From Candidatus Paracaedibacter acanthamoebae (GTDB lineage Bacteria; Pseudomonadota; Alphaproteobacteria; Paracaedibacterales; Paracaedibacteraceae), in contig NZ_CP008941.1 of the NCBI RefSeq assembly GCF_000742835.1, positions 2,161,690 through 2,225,689 of the forward strand: a DNA stretch of 64,000 nucleotides, read 5' to 3'. Positions within the stretch are counted from its first letter, which is position 1; every line of letters starts with the position of its first letter. A program made the translations under genes and the position numbers. The notes under the pieces were generated by a model. It did no database searches and had not been told where the DNA came from. It worked only from the letters and a program-made list of their open reading frames with translations. Shown in pieces: positions 1 through 8,070 of this stretch.

Positions 1-1
1 A

Positions 2-586
2 GCTTTTTCTTACAAAGATGTGTTGCGGAGTGGGGCGAGCTATCTCACTGGTATTGCTGGGGTGGCAGGTGCTTACTACTTGGGCGTACCTGCTGTTTTT
101 TGGGGTGTTTATAAAGGTACAGTTATTGGCTTAAACGTGATTGGTATTACGGGTTTTACTGCTATGTCAGGCGCAACAAATTTAGCCGTTATGGCCGCCG
201 GATCACCAGTCGTTAAAGCAGCATTGATGGCAGGTTGCGGTGCTGCGGCAACGGCAGGGGCTTCTCTTGTATTTGATGCGGCAGAACTTCTGGGCAAAGC
301 TGCTGTCGGCACCTATAAATTAGTTGGGGAATATTTCTTTGAAGATAAGCCTGTACTAGCTCCTGTAGAATTGTCAAAAGAAGAGTTGCGCCAAAAACGT
401 CTCCAAAAATTTGATCGGAAGGCTGCAGTAGAAGAACCAACGGTCACCCCAAAGGTTGAAACCACCATGGAAAAAACGGCTGAAACAGTTAAGGCTGTTG
501 CTAAAAGTGCATGGTCCTATCTCGGGAATGCTTATACGGCTCTAACTGAAAAGCTAGCCCCAAAGTCAGAACAAGCTGCTGCATAA
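2..586 (+). CDS. Hydrophobic protein of unknown function, 5' end cut by window edge
   Basis: The reading frame is open to the left edge, so the true start probably lies outside the window. The first internal start candidate is a GTG at 20. The visible part has about 100 residues of Gly/Ala-rich hydrophobic sequence with several possible membrane segments. A charged, Lys/Glu-rich tail of roughly 85 residues follows, ending in Ala. I do not recognise a family. The hydrophobic half followed by an amphipathic tail suggests a membrane or membrane-inserting protein, but no function can be assigned. The next gene is an entericidin-like lipoprotein 200 bases downstream on the same strand. Confidence 0.6.
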   Translation, partial: AFSYKDVLRSGASYLTGIAGVAGAYYLGVPAVFWGVYKGTVIGLNVIGITGFTAMSGATNLAVMAAGSPVVKAALMAGCGAAATAGASLVFDAAELLGKAAVGTYKLVGEYFFEDKPVLAPVELSKEELRQKRLQKFDRKAAVEEPTVTPKVETTMEKTAETVKAVAKSAWSYLGNAYTALTEKLAPKSEQAAA

Positions 587-606
587 ACGAGGTCCTATAA
601 AAATAC

Positions 607-640
607 TTCAAACCATTCCCCTTGTTGGTAGTGGTTTGAA
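607..640 (+). other. Inverted repeat downstream of first gene
   Basis: A perfect 9-base inverted repeat (TTCAAACCA, then TGGTTTGAA) encloses a 16-base loop just after the stop codon at 586. There is no T-run after it, so a Rho-independent terminator is only a weak possibility. It could also be an mRNA 3' stabilising hairpin. Confidence 0.3.
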
Positions 641-785
641 TACTTACCCAGCAAAATTTATACAATCATCTCATAATTTTGCTTTTGCTCTCTGCGTTAT
701 AGTTATGGAATTTTTAGACTTGTAAGCATAGTTGTTAATGCTATCTTTATACGAGGAATTAACTTGATACGTATAAGGAGATAAC

Positions 786-962
786 ATGTCAAAAACTATG
801 CTAATGCTCTTATTTGCAGGATTTGTTCTAACAGGATGCAACACCGTCGAAGGTGTGGGTAAAGATATTAGGCATGCAGGTGGATCTCTTGAAGAGAATG
901 CTCAGGAACATAAGCCCGCTGAGAGACAGCCTGTCAGAACCAGAACTGTAGTCTATAGATAG
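786..962 (+). CDS. Entericidin A/B-family small lipoprotein
   Basis: This 58-residue gene starts at ATG 786, six bases after a strong AAGGAG Shine-Dalgarno at 775-780. The N-terminus is a lipoprotein signal with lipobox LTGC (Cys18). It is followed by CNTVEGVGKDI, which closely matches the entericidin A/B pattern (CNTxxGxGxDI), and then a charged tail ending in basic residues. Entericidins are small envelope lipoproteins; the E. coli pair is described as a toxin/antidote system linked to stationary-phase lysis. Only one copy is visible here. A Rho-independent terminator follows at 1061-1089. Confidence 0.8.
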   Translation: MSKTMLMLLFAGFVLTGCNTVEGVGKDIRHAGGSLEENAQEHKPAERQPVRTRTVVYR

Positions 963-1060
963 AGATTAAAAATCACGGTAAGATGACTTCTGTTTGTCGG
1001 GCTTCATAGACGATGAAACAATAATTACCTTGATAGAGTCTTACTGAGCCTCAATCTTAA

Positions 1061-1089
1061 GCCACTGCCCAAAGGGAGTGGCTTTTTTT
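1061..1089 (+). terminator. Rho-independent terminator after the entericidin-like gene
   Basis: A GC-rich hairpin (GCCACT-g-CCC, AAA loop, GGG-AGTGGC, with one bulged G) is followed directly by seven Ts. It is oriented to end transcripts coming from 786-962. It also separates them from the convergent minus-strand operon ending at 1118. Confidence 0.75.
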
Positions 1090-1117
1090 ATAAGGTTAGT
1101 TAAGTAAAATAAGGCTT

Positions 1118-3043
1118 TTATAAAAACTTACCCATAGGCGTATCTCGCGGGTCGCTTTCATAACCATCGGGGTCATTAAAGGGCATATCCTTATATCCAT
1201 GCTTTCTATAGAATAATAAGGCTTCTTCCGAACTTTCAATATGCAGGCTGTTATAATTCTTTAATTTTAGCCATTTTTCGATTAAAACTAGAAATTGTGT
1301 GCCAAAACCTTGATAGCGAGCTTCTTCGTCGATCACAATAATTCTTAAGGCTGCAAGGCCATCTTTCCAAAGCTGAATATGGGCATAACCAATGATTTTA
1401 GTGCCTCTATACATAACTAGATGGACATGCTCAGGGTGATTAAATGTCCAAGTATAGGGATCGTCAATCTGCATCGGATCAAAGAAATAAGTTTGTCTGA
1501 ACTGTTTGGCTGCTTCCCATTCGGCATAATGCAAACAAAAGTTAAAGGTGATCCCCTTATAGCCAGCTTGATCCAAGACGGACTTAATAAAAATATTTTT
1601 TTCCAAGGTATATTTTGGAAATCGACCATTGACGCGCACAAAAGAGGTGGGATCTAGGAGGAGTTTATACTTCAAAACTTGGTAAGCTTGTCGGCTGTCC
1701 GGATGATGGCGCATATAGTCACAAAAGCGTAAATTGAGATCGATAAATCCATGTTCAGCTTCAGTAACGTGAAGGTTGACTTTAGAAAAATCGCTATTCT
1801 TTGAAAAAAAATACCTTAAAGGAATATTGATTTCATTTTTAAAAATATATCCAACTCCTTGCAACGCTAAGGCAGAGGCCAACTGATCGACCACGCAAAG
1901 AATATCAATATCTTCTTTTGCAGCCAGGCCGGGGATAGAGGTTGATCCAATATGATGAATTTCCAAGCAATGATCCCCCAAAACCTCTTTAATCTGGGCA
2001 GCCTCTCTCTTAAATTGCTTTGGCCATTCGGGGTTATAGGGGACAACCTCGATATGTTTTATGGAGGTAAGAGTGTCAAGGTCTTGCAAGATATAGGTTA
2101 TCAATTTCCTAATATCAGCAATTTTACGGGGATGAGTTGAAAGATCTGCCCGAGTGAGGCAATCCAATAAAGAGAGTAAGTTCAGCATGTGGACGCTGAG
2201 ACGCCAGTTTAAGGGCAAAGTTATCCCTCGGCTGGTAAGCCCTGCAATAAAAGACTCTTTAAATTCTACAATATGATGCGCATAGCGCATCATTGTCGCT
2301 ACATCCCATAGGATTGACCCAGCAAAAGAAAATTCCCAATCTAGCACAGCAGAAATTTTCCACTTCCCCTCCATGAAATTCACCAAAATATTAGCAGGAT
2401 CGAAATCCGCATGGACAAGATGACTTTCAGCTTTATCAGGCAATAAGTGGTTGTATTTGTTAAAGTAATGAGTAATTTTAGAAATTACCTCGGCAGTCAG
2501 CGTTGATTGAACAATTTTATTTTGTAAGCAGTCTTTCAAAAAATGCGTATAATCAGGAAATTCCGTTTTTTTAGTTACTGTCAACTTTTCATCAAAAAAA
2601 CCACTGATAGGAAATTTATAAGAAGCAATCTTTGACAACATAACGCCGACTTGATGCATGATTTGACTCATATCATAAGGGGTATTTTCTAATAATAGAT
2701 TGCGCAAAGGGATACCCGCCATAAATTCTGTTATGGCAAAGTGATATGTTTCCAGCTGGCCGATATAATAAGTTTGCGGAATTGGAACAGTTGGCTTTAA
2801 AAGCTCTCCCAATTTTTTCTCTCGGAACGCCGATGTTTTATCTCGCAGATAAATTCGCAACATCAACGGCTTTTCTGAATCGTTAAGCTGGACTTTAATA
2901 TTAAAATTGACACATCCCCCGTCAAGGGGTTGATAAGAAACAAGTCTGCTGGTCGGATAAGCAAGCGCAACCATTCTTTCAATTATTTCGTGGGATAAGG
3001 GGTTTTGGTTCTGGGGTTGCTCCCAATCCGCTTTAAACGTCAT
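1118..3043 (-). CDS. Three-domain fusion: APH-type phosphotransferase, GrpB/UPF0157, GNAT acetyltransferase
   Basis: Numbering here is from an upstream in-frame start at 3067 (649 residues). I prefer the ATG at 3043, giving 641 residues: it overlaps the upstream stop as ATGA and follows an ACGGAGAG ribosome site. Residues about 30-330 form an aminoglycoside/choline-kinase-like phosphotransferase fold, with the Brenner-type motif HADFDPAN (219-226) and the metal-binding LDWE (242-245). Residues about 338-500 are a GrpB/UPF0157 nucleotidyltransferase-like domain, with EVVPYNPEWP, HIGSTSIPG (372-380) and DID (387-389). Residues about 510-649 are a GNAT domain with the acetyl-CoA loop QGFGT (586-590). 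All key motifs look intact. Substrates are unknown; small-molecule or antibiotic modification is inferred from the families. It is the last gene of a four-gene operon. Confidence 0.85.
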   Translation of the reverse strand: MTFKADWEQPQNQNPLSHEIIERMVALAYPTSRLVSYQPLDGGCVNFNIKVQLNDSEKPLMLRIYLRDKTSAFREKKLGELLKPTVPIPQTYYIGQLETYHFAITEFMAGIPLRNLLLENTPYDMSQIMHQVGVMLSKIASYKFPISGFFDEKLTVTKKTEFPDYTHFLKDCLQNKIVQSTLTAEVISKITHYFNKYNHLLPDKAESHLVHADFDPANILVNFMEGKWKISAVLDWEFSFAGSILWDVATMMRYAHHIVEFKESFIAGLTSRGITLPLNWRLSVHMLNLLSLLDCLTRADLSTHPRKIADIRKLITYILQDLDTLTSIKHIEVVPYNPEWPKQFKREAAQIKEVLGDHCLEIHHIGSTSIPGLAAKEDIDILCVVDQLASALALQGVGYIFKNEINIPLRYFFSKNSDFSKVNLHVTEAEHGFIDLNLRFCDYMRHHPDSRQAYQVLKYKLLLDPTSFVRVNGRFPKYTLEKNIFIKSVLDQAGYKGITFNFCLHYAEWEAAKQFRQTYFFDPMQIDDPYTWTFNHPEHVHLVMYRGTKIIGYAHIQLWKDGLAALRIIVIDEEARYQGFGTQFLVLIEKWLKLKNYNSLHIESSEEALLFYRKHGYKDMPFNDPDGYESDPRDTPMGKFL

Positions 3044-3447
3044 AATTCTCTCCGTAAGAGAAAACAAACAGAATTGTTAGTGTGACCGGTACGTTCAAAC
3101 TCAATAAAATATCCTAATTTTTCATAGAACCCCATAGCATCTTGAAAATTCATGGTTACAAGGTAAGCAAAACTGCATCCCTTTTTACAGCCAAGCTGAT
3201 GGACTTGATCGAGTAATTGACGCCCAAGGCCACCCTGGCGATGTTGGGGATGGACCCAGAGCTGATCCGTATAAATTGCACCATAGAAAATAGAACCATT
3301 GCAGCCAGCAATAATTTGATTCGTTTCATGGCGAATAAAAAAGGCAAAGGTTTCGGCTGCACCAAATTCTGGTGTCTCTTTATTCAGCTTTTGAGTTAGA
3401 AAATCAATCTCTGTACTATCCGGTACAGGGGTATAATCTATCTTCAT
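3040..3447 (-). CDS. GNAT-family N-acetyltransferase
   Basis: This 135-residue single-domain GNAT protein has the acetyl-CoA-binding signature VHPQHRQGGLGRQLL in the centre and a C-terminal FYEKLGY motif typical of the fold. It would transfer an acetyl group from acetyl-CoA to an amine; the substrate cannot be deduced. Its start overlaps the stop of the GyrI-like gene upstream (ATGA at 3447-3444). Its own stop overlaps the preferred start of the fusion gene downstream, so all three are probably translationally coupled. Confidence 0.85.
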   Translation of the reverse strand: MKIDYTPVPDSTEIDFLTQKLNKETPEFGAAETFAFFIRHETNQIIAGCNGSIFYGAIYTDQLWVHPQHRQGGLGRQLLDQVHQLGCKKGCSFAYLVTMNFQDAMGFYEKLGYFIEFERTGHTNNSVCFLLRREL

Positions 3448-3935
3448 TTTTTAAGACCAATATAAATATCCAGGATAGTGTTCTGGGGGTCTAGGGCTCG
3501 ATTATCATAGATCTCGAAGTCCGCTACATAGTTGCGCTCTCCCCCCACCTCCCTTGGAGACATAGCCCATATTTTTTGCCAGGCAGAGATACAGATCATC
3601 GGCATAGAGCCTGCCTTCGTGGTGAATTTTGTATAATGTTGAGCTGGAATAGTTAGGGCAACCAGGCCGTTGGGAATAGTATCCAAAGAGGTTATCTCTT
3701 CCCCCACAAAATAAGTATAATCGCCTGTCACATCGCTTTCGTAGTCGGTATAAACACAATACGTGGTTCCGGGATTTTTACGGTTGACAAGAGTCGCCGG
3801 TAAATTTTCACCAAAATATGCCTGGAGAGTAGCCCCAATTTGAGCGGTCGAAGGGTCCATCTCCAAATTATTATTGGTTCGGCAGGTAATGCCGACTAAT
3901 TTCATTTCATTTAGCTTAATTGCAGTTTGCTTCAT
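3444..3935 (-). CDS. GyrI-like / AraC effector-binding domain protein
   Basis: This 163-residue stand-alone protein resembles the GyrI-like small-molecule-binding fold, also found as the effector domain of AraC/MerR regulators. Supporting features are the opening with a short beta strand (MKLVGITCRT), the central YCVYTDYESD and YTYFVGEE segments, and the final DIYIGLKK strand. It has no DNA-binding domain. Stand-alone members bind hydrophobic drugs or gyrase, so a drug-sequestering or sensing role fits the neighbouring acetyltransferases, but this is inference. Its ATG directly abuts the stop of the Vat-like gene (TAA-ATG, no gap). Confidence 0.75.
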   Translation of the reverse strand: MKQTAIKLNEMKLVGITCRTNNNLEMDPSTAQIGATLQAYFGENLPATLVNRKNPGTTYCVYTDYESDVTGDYTYFVGEEITSLDTIPNGLVALTIPAQHYTKFTTKAGSMPMICISAWQKIWAMSPREVGGERNYVADFEIYDNRALDPQNTILDIYIGLKK

Positions 3936-4571
3936 TTAACGGGCTGCCTTTCTAAGAGCTTCAAAATTACCGGTTGTAATGGACTGAATGTTGTCTGAAA
4001 TTTTCTCCATGGGCCAATCCCACCATTGAAGATCTAGCAAGAACTCAATTGCTGTATCATTAAATCTTTGGCGGAGGGGTTGGGCGGGATTACCGCCCAC
4101 TATGGTATAGGGGGCAACGTCTTTTGTCACCAGAGCATTTGTTCCAATAATCGCGCCATGACCAATTGTGATACCCGGCATAATGGTGGCTGAGTTTCCA
4201 ATCCAAACATCATTGCCAATAATTGTATCCCCTTTGCTGACCGCCTTCAAAGAAGCGGTCCCCCAGATCTGACCAAAAATTTTGAAAGGATAAGTGGAAA
4301 TCCCATCCAGGGCATGGTTCGATCCATTCATGATAAAGCGGACGCCAGCTGCAATTTGGCAGAATTTACCAATGATGAGCTTATCTTGTATAAAATCGAA
4401 AAGATACAGTACATTGCGTTCAAAGTTATGGATATCCACTGGGTCATCATAATAGGTGTAATCGCAGACAATAATCTGCGGATTTGTGATAATGTTTTTG
4501 AGAAAACACGTCCGAGTCATTCCTTCAATAGGGTAGAGACTATTGGGGTTCGAGTAAAGTTGAGAAGGCAT
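3936..4571 (-). CDS. Vat-like hexapeptide-repeat xenobiotic O-acetyltransferase
   Basis: This 211-residue protein is of the size and architecture of streptogramin A / CatB-type acetyltransferases. It has a left-handed beta-helix of hexapeptide repeats (IGNDVWIG, ATIMPGITIG, AIIGTNALV), the IVGGNPAQPLRQRF segment, and the MNGSNHALDG loop carrying the probable catalytic His86. Such enzymes acetylate hydroxyl groups of drugs such as streptogramin A or chloramphenicol; whether this one does is unknown. It is the first gene of the minus-strand operon. Its ATG at 4571 is preceded by a GGAG ribosome site, and the promoter should lie in 4572-4686. Confidence 0.85.
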   Translation of the reverse strand: MPSQLYSNPNSLYPIEGMTRTCFLKNIITNPQIIVCDYTYYDDPVDIHNFERNVLYLFDFIQDKLIIGKFCQIAAGVRFIMNGSNHALDGISTYPFKIFGQIWGTASLKAVSKGDTIIGNDVWIGNSATIMPGITIGHGAIIGTNALVTKDVAPYTIVGGNPAQPLRQRFNDTAIEFLLDLQWWDWPMEKISDNIQSITTGNFEALRKAAR

Positions 4572-4686
4572 AAGACGGTCTCCGTGGATTGAGCAGCGGA
4601 CTAATAATACTTATCAGGTCGATCAATAGTTTACAATGCTGGCGCTAAGAGAAAAGCCTCTTAGCTTTACTAAGAAAGTAAAAGAC

Positions 4687-5188
4687 ATGTCTATATATGA
4701 TTCAAAAAAGAGGCAATTAAGGAGAGATAAAAAATCAAGCTACTCCATTATTTTCAAAGTTGTTCAATCATCTCATCCGTCGTTACCAGCGATTATTCGT
4801 CTTAGTGTTGGTTTCCCAACAGAAGAAAAAATGGCTCAGGTATAAAAAAAGTTATGATCAATTCCATCAGTGTTTAGTCGGCGCTTTTGACGAGCAAGAA
4901 TTGGTTGGTGTGGTAGGATTTAATTTTATTCTTTCTACCGTAATTATAAGGCATATTAGCGTCCGCGAAAACTATCAACGGAGAAACATAGGACGGTACC
5001 TTATTCAGTTTCTTATCCAAAGGTTTTCTCCTCAAAGAGTTGATGTCGAAACAGACGAGGAAGCCCTGGGATTCTATCAATCTTTAAATTTCACCTGTCA
5101 GACTTTTCAAAGTCAGATGGCATCCGTTATTCTTGTTCTCTCGATTTATCAAAAAAGTAAAAGTAATCTACAATTCAATAATTTTTAA
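4687..5188 (+). pseudogene. GNAT acetyltransferase gene split by a frameshift
   Basis: The N-terminal part is in one frame and ends at a TAA at 4843-4845, after ...EEKMAQV. The C-terminal part, beginning YKKSYDQFHQ, is in the next frame and runs to 5188. Skipping one base near 4840 joins them into one plausible GNAT protein, with the acetyl-CoA loop RRNIGRYL and a C-terminal ALGFYQSLNF motif. The site is just before a run of seven As. The true start is unclear: ATG 4687 is my choice, and ATG 4636 is also in frame. It is either a recently broken gene or a sequence error. It is divergent from the Vat-like operon. Confidence 0.6.
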
Positions 5189-5335
5189 GGTTTCGTTTTA
5201 TCAGTTGTTCCGTGGAGGGTAATCGTCAGCCACTGCACAATGTGGGAGCGGTATTCATAAACCCACTCATCGATAGGTTGGTCGTTAATCCTTGTATCCC
5301 ACTAAATTTAAAGGGGGTGTGGAAGAGAGAATACT

Positions 5336-5869
5336 TTAAAGGCGTTCTATAATATAATTTATTCTGTTTGGAACAGGCGCTTTTGGCACAGGTATACAAT
5401 TGAATCCAAATTGTTGATAAACATCACGGTGGATTTTCTCGAATTTTAAAGACTCATCAAAACTAATTTGGCGTGCATCCGTCTTGGTAATAAAGCCAAG
5501 ATTTTCAATGAAAAAGACATTCCGTTCATAGCATTGAGTTTGTTGAATTCGCTCAATCTCTGTTAAGAGCAAGCGGGAAGGTGGATACTCTAAGTAAAGG
5601 GCTAAAGCATAAGTACACAAAGGGGAACGGTCAAAGAACTGCACTGACTTTCCTGAGATGGCGGAGAGAAGGTGGCGTTCTTGTTGCAGGAGGATAATTT
5701 TATCAATGAAGGAAGGATCAGTCCAGGGTTCAGGAGTGCCTATTGCTTGTTCCTGAGCAATGATATCTGTGGCTGCTTCCGATATAATGGTGAAGTTGAG
5801 ATTTTTTAAACTCTCAAGGAGGGTTGTTTTACCGCTTCCCGGCGCACCCGTTAAAATGTAATTTTTCAT
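5336..5869 (-). CDS. AAA_28-type P-loop ATPase/kinase-like protein
   Basis: This 177-residue protein opens with a Walker A motif, GAPGSGKT (8-15). It has a conserved FFDRSPLCTYALAL segment and no further domains. The pattern matches small predicted ATPases of the AAA_28 group, which resemble nucleotide or small-molecule kinases; the substrate is unknown. The ATG at 5869 opens a short divergent intergenic region shared with the GNAT gene at 5945. The gene sits among acetyltransferases of possible detoxification function, which suggests the same accessory context, but there is no direct link. Confidence 0.75.
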   Translation of the reverse strand: MKNYILTGAPGSGKTTLLESLKNLNFTIISEAATDIIAQEQAIGTPEPWTDPSFIDKIILLQQERHLLSAISGKSVQFFDRSPLCTYALALYLEYPPSRLLLTEIERIQQTQCYERNVFFIENLGFITKTDARQISFDESLKFEKIHRDVYQQFGFNCIPVPKAPVPNRINYIIERL

Positions 5870-5944
5870 GGAGATAGTCCTAAAATTATTTGCGGAGAAT
5901 CTTTTCTTGCATTCATGTATGCTTTATCATAAAAGGATTATGCT

Positions 5945-6400
5945 ATGGTAAATATTTCTTTACGCCCTGCCACAATCACAGATATTCCTGATCTTTTGCC
6001 CTTAATTGACCAATTGGGGTATCCGACGACTGAAGAAGAATTGGCGACGCGATTTTCAGAGTTTGTAGCGTTAGAAGGGTATGGGGTGGTGGTTGCTTGT
6101 CATCAGAATCGAGTAATAGGTTTCATTGCTTGGTCGTTATCGCGCGTGTTTGTTGCCTCGAAATTGCGCTATCATATCGAAGCTTTGATCATTGATGAAG
6201 CCTATCGCGGTCAAGGCATTGGTAAGCACTTAATGACTCATTTCGAAGCTCTGGTTGTGAGCTGCGGTAAACCAGTTCTTATTGACCTAACTTCTGGCTA
6301 TAGGCGGGCCGCCGAAGGAACGCATGACTTTTACAAAGCTCTGGGCTATAAAAACGAAGGTCCTATGGCGAAACTTTATCTGCGGAAGGAAATTTCATGA
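5945..6400 (+). CDS. GNAT-family N-acetyltransferase
   Basis: This 151-residue GNAT protein starts MVNISLRPAT, a typical first strand of the fold. It carries the acetyl-CoA signature IIDEAYRGQGIGKHLM and the terminal HDFYKALGYKNEG motif of aminoglycoside 6'-acetyltransferase-like and related GNATs. The catalytic core appears intact. The substrate is unknown. It is transcribed alone, divergent from the P-loop ATPase gene. It is the fourth GNAT domain encoded within about 5 kb. Confidence 0.85.
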   Translation: MVNISLRPATITDIPDLLPLIDQLGYPTTEEELATRFSEFVALEGYGVVVACHQNRVIGFIAWSLSRVFVASKLRYHIEALIIDEAYRGQGIGKHLMTHFEALVVSCGKPVLIDLTSGYRRAAEGTHDFYKALGYKNEGPMAKLYLRKEIS

Positions 6401-6783
6401 TGCAGAAATTATGTCAGACAGAAACGATGCGCGATCATATCTATAACCTTACTTGGATCTGCAGCATTTGCTGAAACAAATCAAGTCGAAGAATGTAAAA
6501 GTACTATTATATAAATAAATTTTTTTATTATCCTGCACTATACTCATTTTATTATTGTTTTTTACTTTTTTACTGCAATTGTTTATTCAGGTGAGCTTAT
6601 TAGAAGTCATGGGAAATATCAATAAAATTTGATCTAAATTAGCTCCGGGACTCCCTCTGGCCTTTTTTAGATCCAAAAAATAAAATATTCGATTTGCAAA
6701 TGGGTCCACTATAAAAATTTAATACATGAATTTTTTTCAATTTTTCAGTATGGTGGGCAAGATTAGTTAAAAAGGAAGACTGT
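6401..6783. other. AT-rich gap with a signal-peptide-like gene remnant and an inverted repeat
   Basis: There is no intact gene. At about 6427-6514 on the plus strand, one frame reads a signal-peptide-like stretch, IISITLLGSAAFAETN. It has no start in its own frame; an ATG at 6427 would reach it only after a one-base shift. This looks like the remains of a small exported protein. At 6631-6638 and 6666-6673 lies an 8-base inverted repeat (GATCTAAA/TTTAGATC). The rest is AT-rich and should hold the promoter for 6784, whose ATG follows AAAAGGAAG. Confidence 0.35.
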
Positions 6784-8070
6784 ATGAAGCCTGCTGCCCA
6801 TATTCAATCAGCGATTGAACTCTTATCTGAAATTTATGGATCCTCAACTCCGGCTGATGTTGTCGTTCATGCTTATATGCGTCAACGGCGCTATATTGGT
6901 TCGGGCGATCGTCGCCAGATTTTAGAGATTGTGTATGGGATCATGCGGCAGTATTGGTTGCTGGATGGTATGCTCAGCCATTGCTGGGCTAAACCCAGTG
7001 AAGATCCTGTTCAGAAAGCCAGACGTCAGGTTCTTACCTATTTAGTAAAAATTAAAGCTGAAGCTTTTATTTCTGAACTTTTTTCAGGTGATGAATATGC
7101 TCCCAAACCTTTAAATCAGACCGAACAAGATCTGATGGCTAACCTTGTTTCGCTTGATAATAGAAATTTACCCGAAGCAGCTCAGTTATCGTGTCCTGGT
7201 TGGATTTACGATATTTTGAAAGAAACTTATCCGGATCGTTATCGGGATATATTATTTTCTCTCAAAGAGTCAGCCACTGTGGATTTGCGGGTTAACACGC
7301 TTAAAGGGTCGCGGGAACAGGTTTTGGCAAAATTGAGGAAGGAAGGCATTGAGTGCCACCCAACACCTTTGTCGCCATGGGGGATTCGGCTAACTCAACG
7401 CCAACCCTTAAGACAACATCCATTGTTGCAACACGGCGTTCTGGAAGTGCAGGATGAAGGATCGCAGTTGATTGCCTTGGCTTGTGAGGCGCAACCAGGC
7501 ATGGCCATTTGGGATTATTGTGCCGGAGCAGCGGGTAAAACCTTAGCCTTGGCGGCTATGATGCACAATAAGGGACGAATTGTCGCGACCGACGTGGTTG
7601 AATGGCGTCTTAAAAATGCACCGCAACGCTTGCGACGGGCCGGTGTTCATAATGTGGAAACGCGTCTTCTCGATGACGAATCGGGGAAATGGCTCAAACG
7701 CCAAGCTGGCAAATTTGATTGTGTGTTGGTGGACGCGCCATGCTCCGGCTCAGGAACTTGGCGTCGCAACCCGGAATTGCGCTGGCGGATGACTGAAAAA
7801 GGATTCCAAGAATTGTTACAAAAACAACAAGAAATCCTTAAGAAAGCATCATCTTTAGTAAAACCAGGCGGCCGTTTGGTTTATGCAACGTGCTCTTTAT
7901 TAAAACCAGAGAATAGCGGACAAGTCATAGACTTTTTGAATCAAAATCCAGATTTCAAATTAAATCCTCTTTCCTTTGAATTTGCTAAAGATGGTGTTTT
8001 AGAGCTTAATCCCGTCGATCATCAAACTGATGGTTTTTTTGCGGCCGTTATGGTGAGAAACAAGAATTAG
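6784..8070 (+). CDS. RsmB/NOP2-type rRNA (cytosine-C5) methyltransferase
   Basis: This 428-residue SAM-dependent RNA m5C methyltransferase has a SAM-binding motif, WDYCAGAAGKT, near 243. The two family cysteines are both present, in DAPCSGSGT (Cys320) and YATCSLL (Cys370); one is the nucleophile and the other releases the product. The N-terminal region is an RsmB-like RNA-binding segment, and RNL-type conservation is seen in VDLRVNTLKG. It probably methylates 16S rRNA, as RsmB does at C967, but the exact site is inferred. It overlaps the convergent DedA gene by four bases. Confidence 0.88.
   Translation: MKPAAHIQSAIELLSEIYGSSTPADVVVHAYMRQRRYIGSGDRRQILEIVYGIMRQYWLLDGMLSHCWAKPSEDPVQKARRQVLTYLVKIKAEAFISELFSGDEYAPKPLNQTEQDLMANLVSLDNRNLPEAAQLSCPGWIYDILKETYPDRYRDILFSLKESATVDLRVNTLKGSREQVLAKLRKEGIECHPTPLSPWGIRLTQRQPLRQHPLLQHGVLEVQDEGSQLIALACEAQPGMAIWDYCAGAAGKTLALAAMMHNKGRIVATDVVEWRLKNAPQRLRRAGVHNVETRLLDDESGKWLKRQAGKFDCVLVDAPCSGSGTWRRNPELRWRMTEKGFQELLQKQQEILKKASSLVKPGGRLVYATCSLLKPENSGQVIDFLNQNPDFKLNPLSFEFAKDGVLELNPVDHQTDGFFAAVMVRNKN

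Noticed and set aside
1118-1141. Possible terminator at the end of the fusion gene
   Set aside because: No minus-strand hairpin with a T-run was found between the stop at 1118 and the terminator of the opposite gene.
5189-5335. A 38-codon minus-strand frame reading coding-like sequence (PIDEWVYEYRSHIVQWL)
   Set aside because: It lacks a start codon and has an in-frame stop directly upstream, so it is at best a remnant of an unknown gene.
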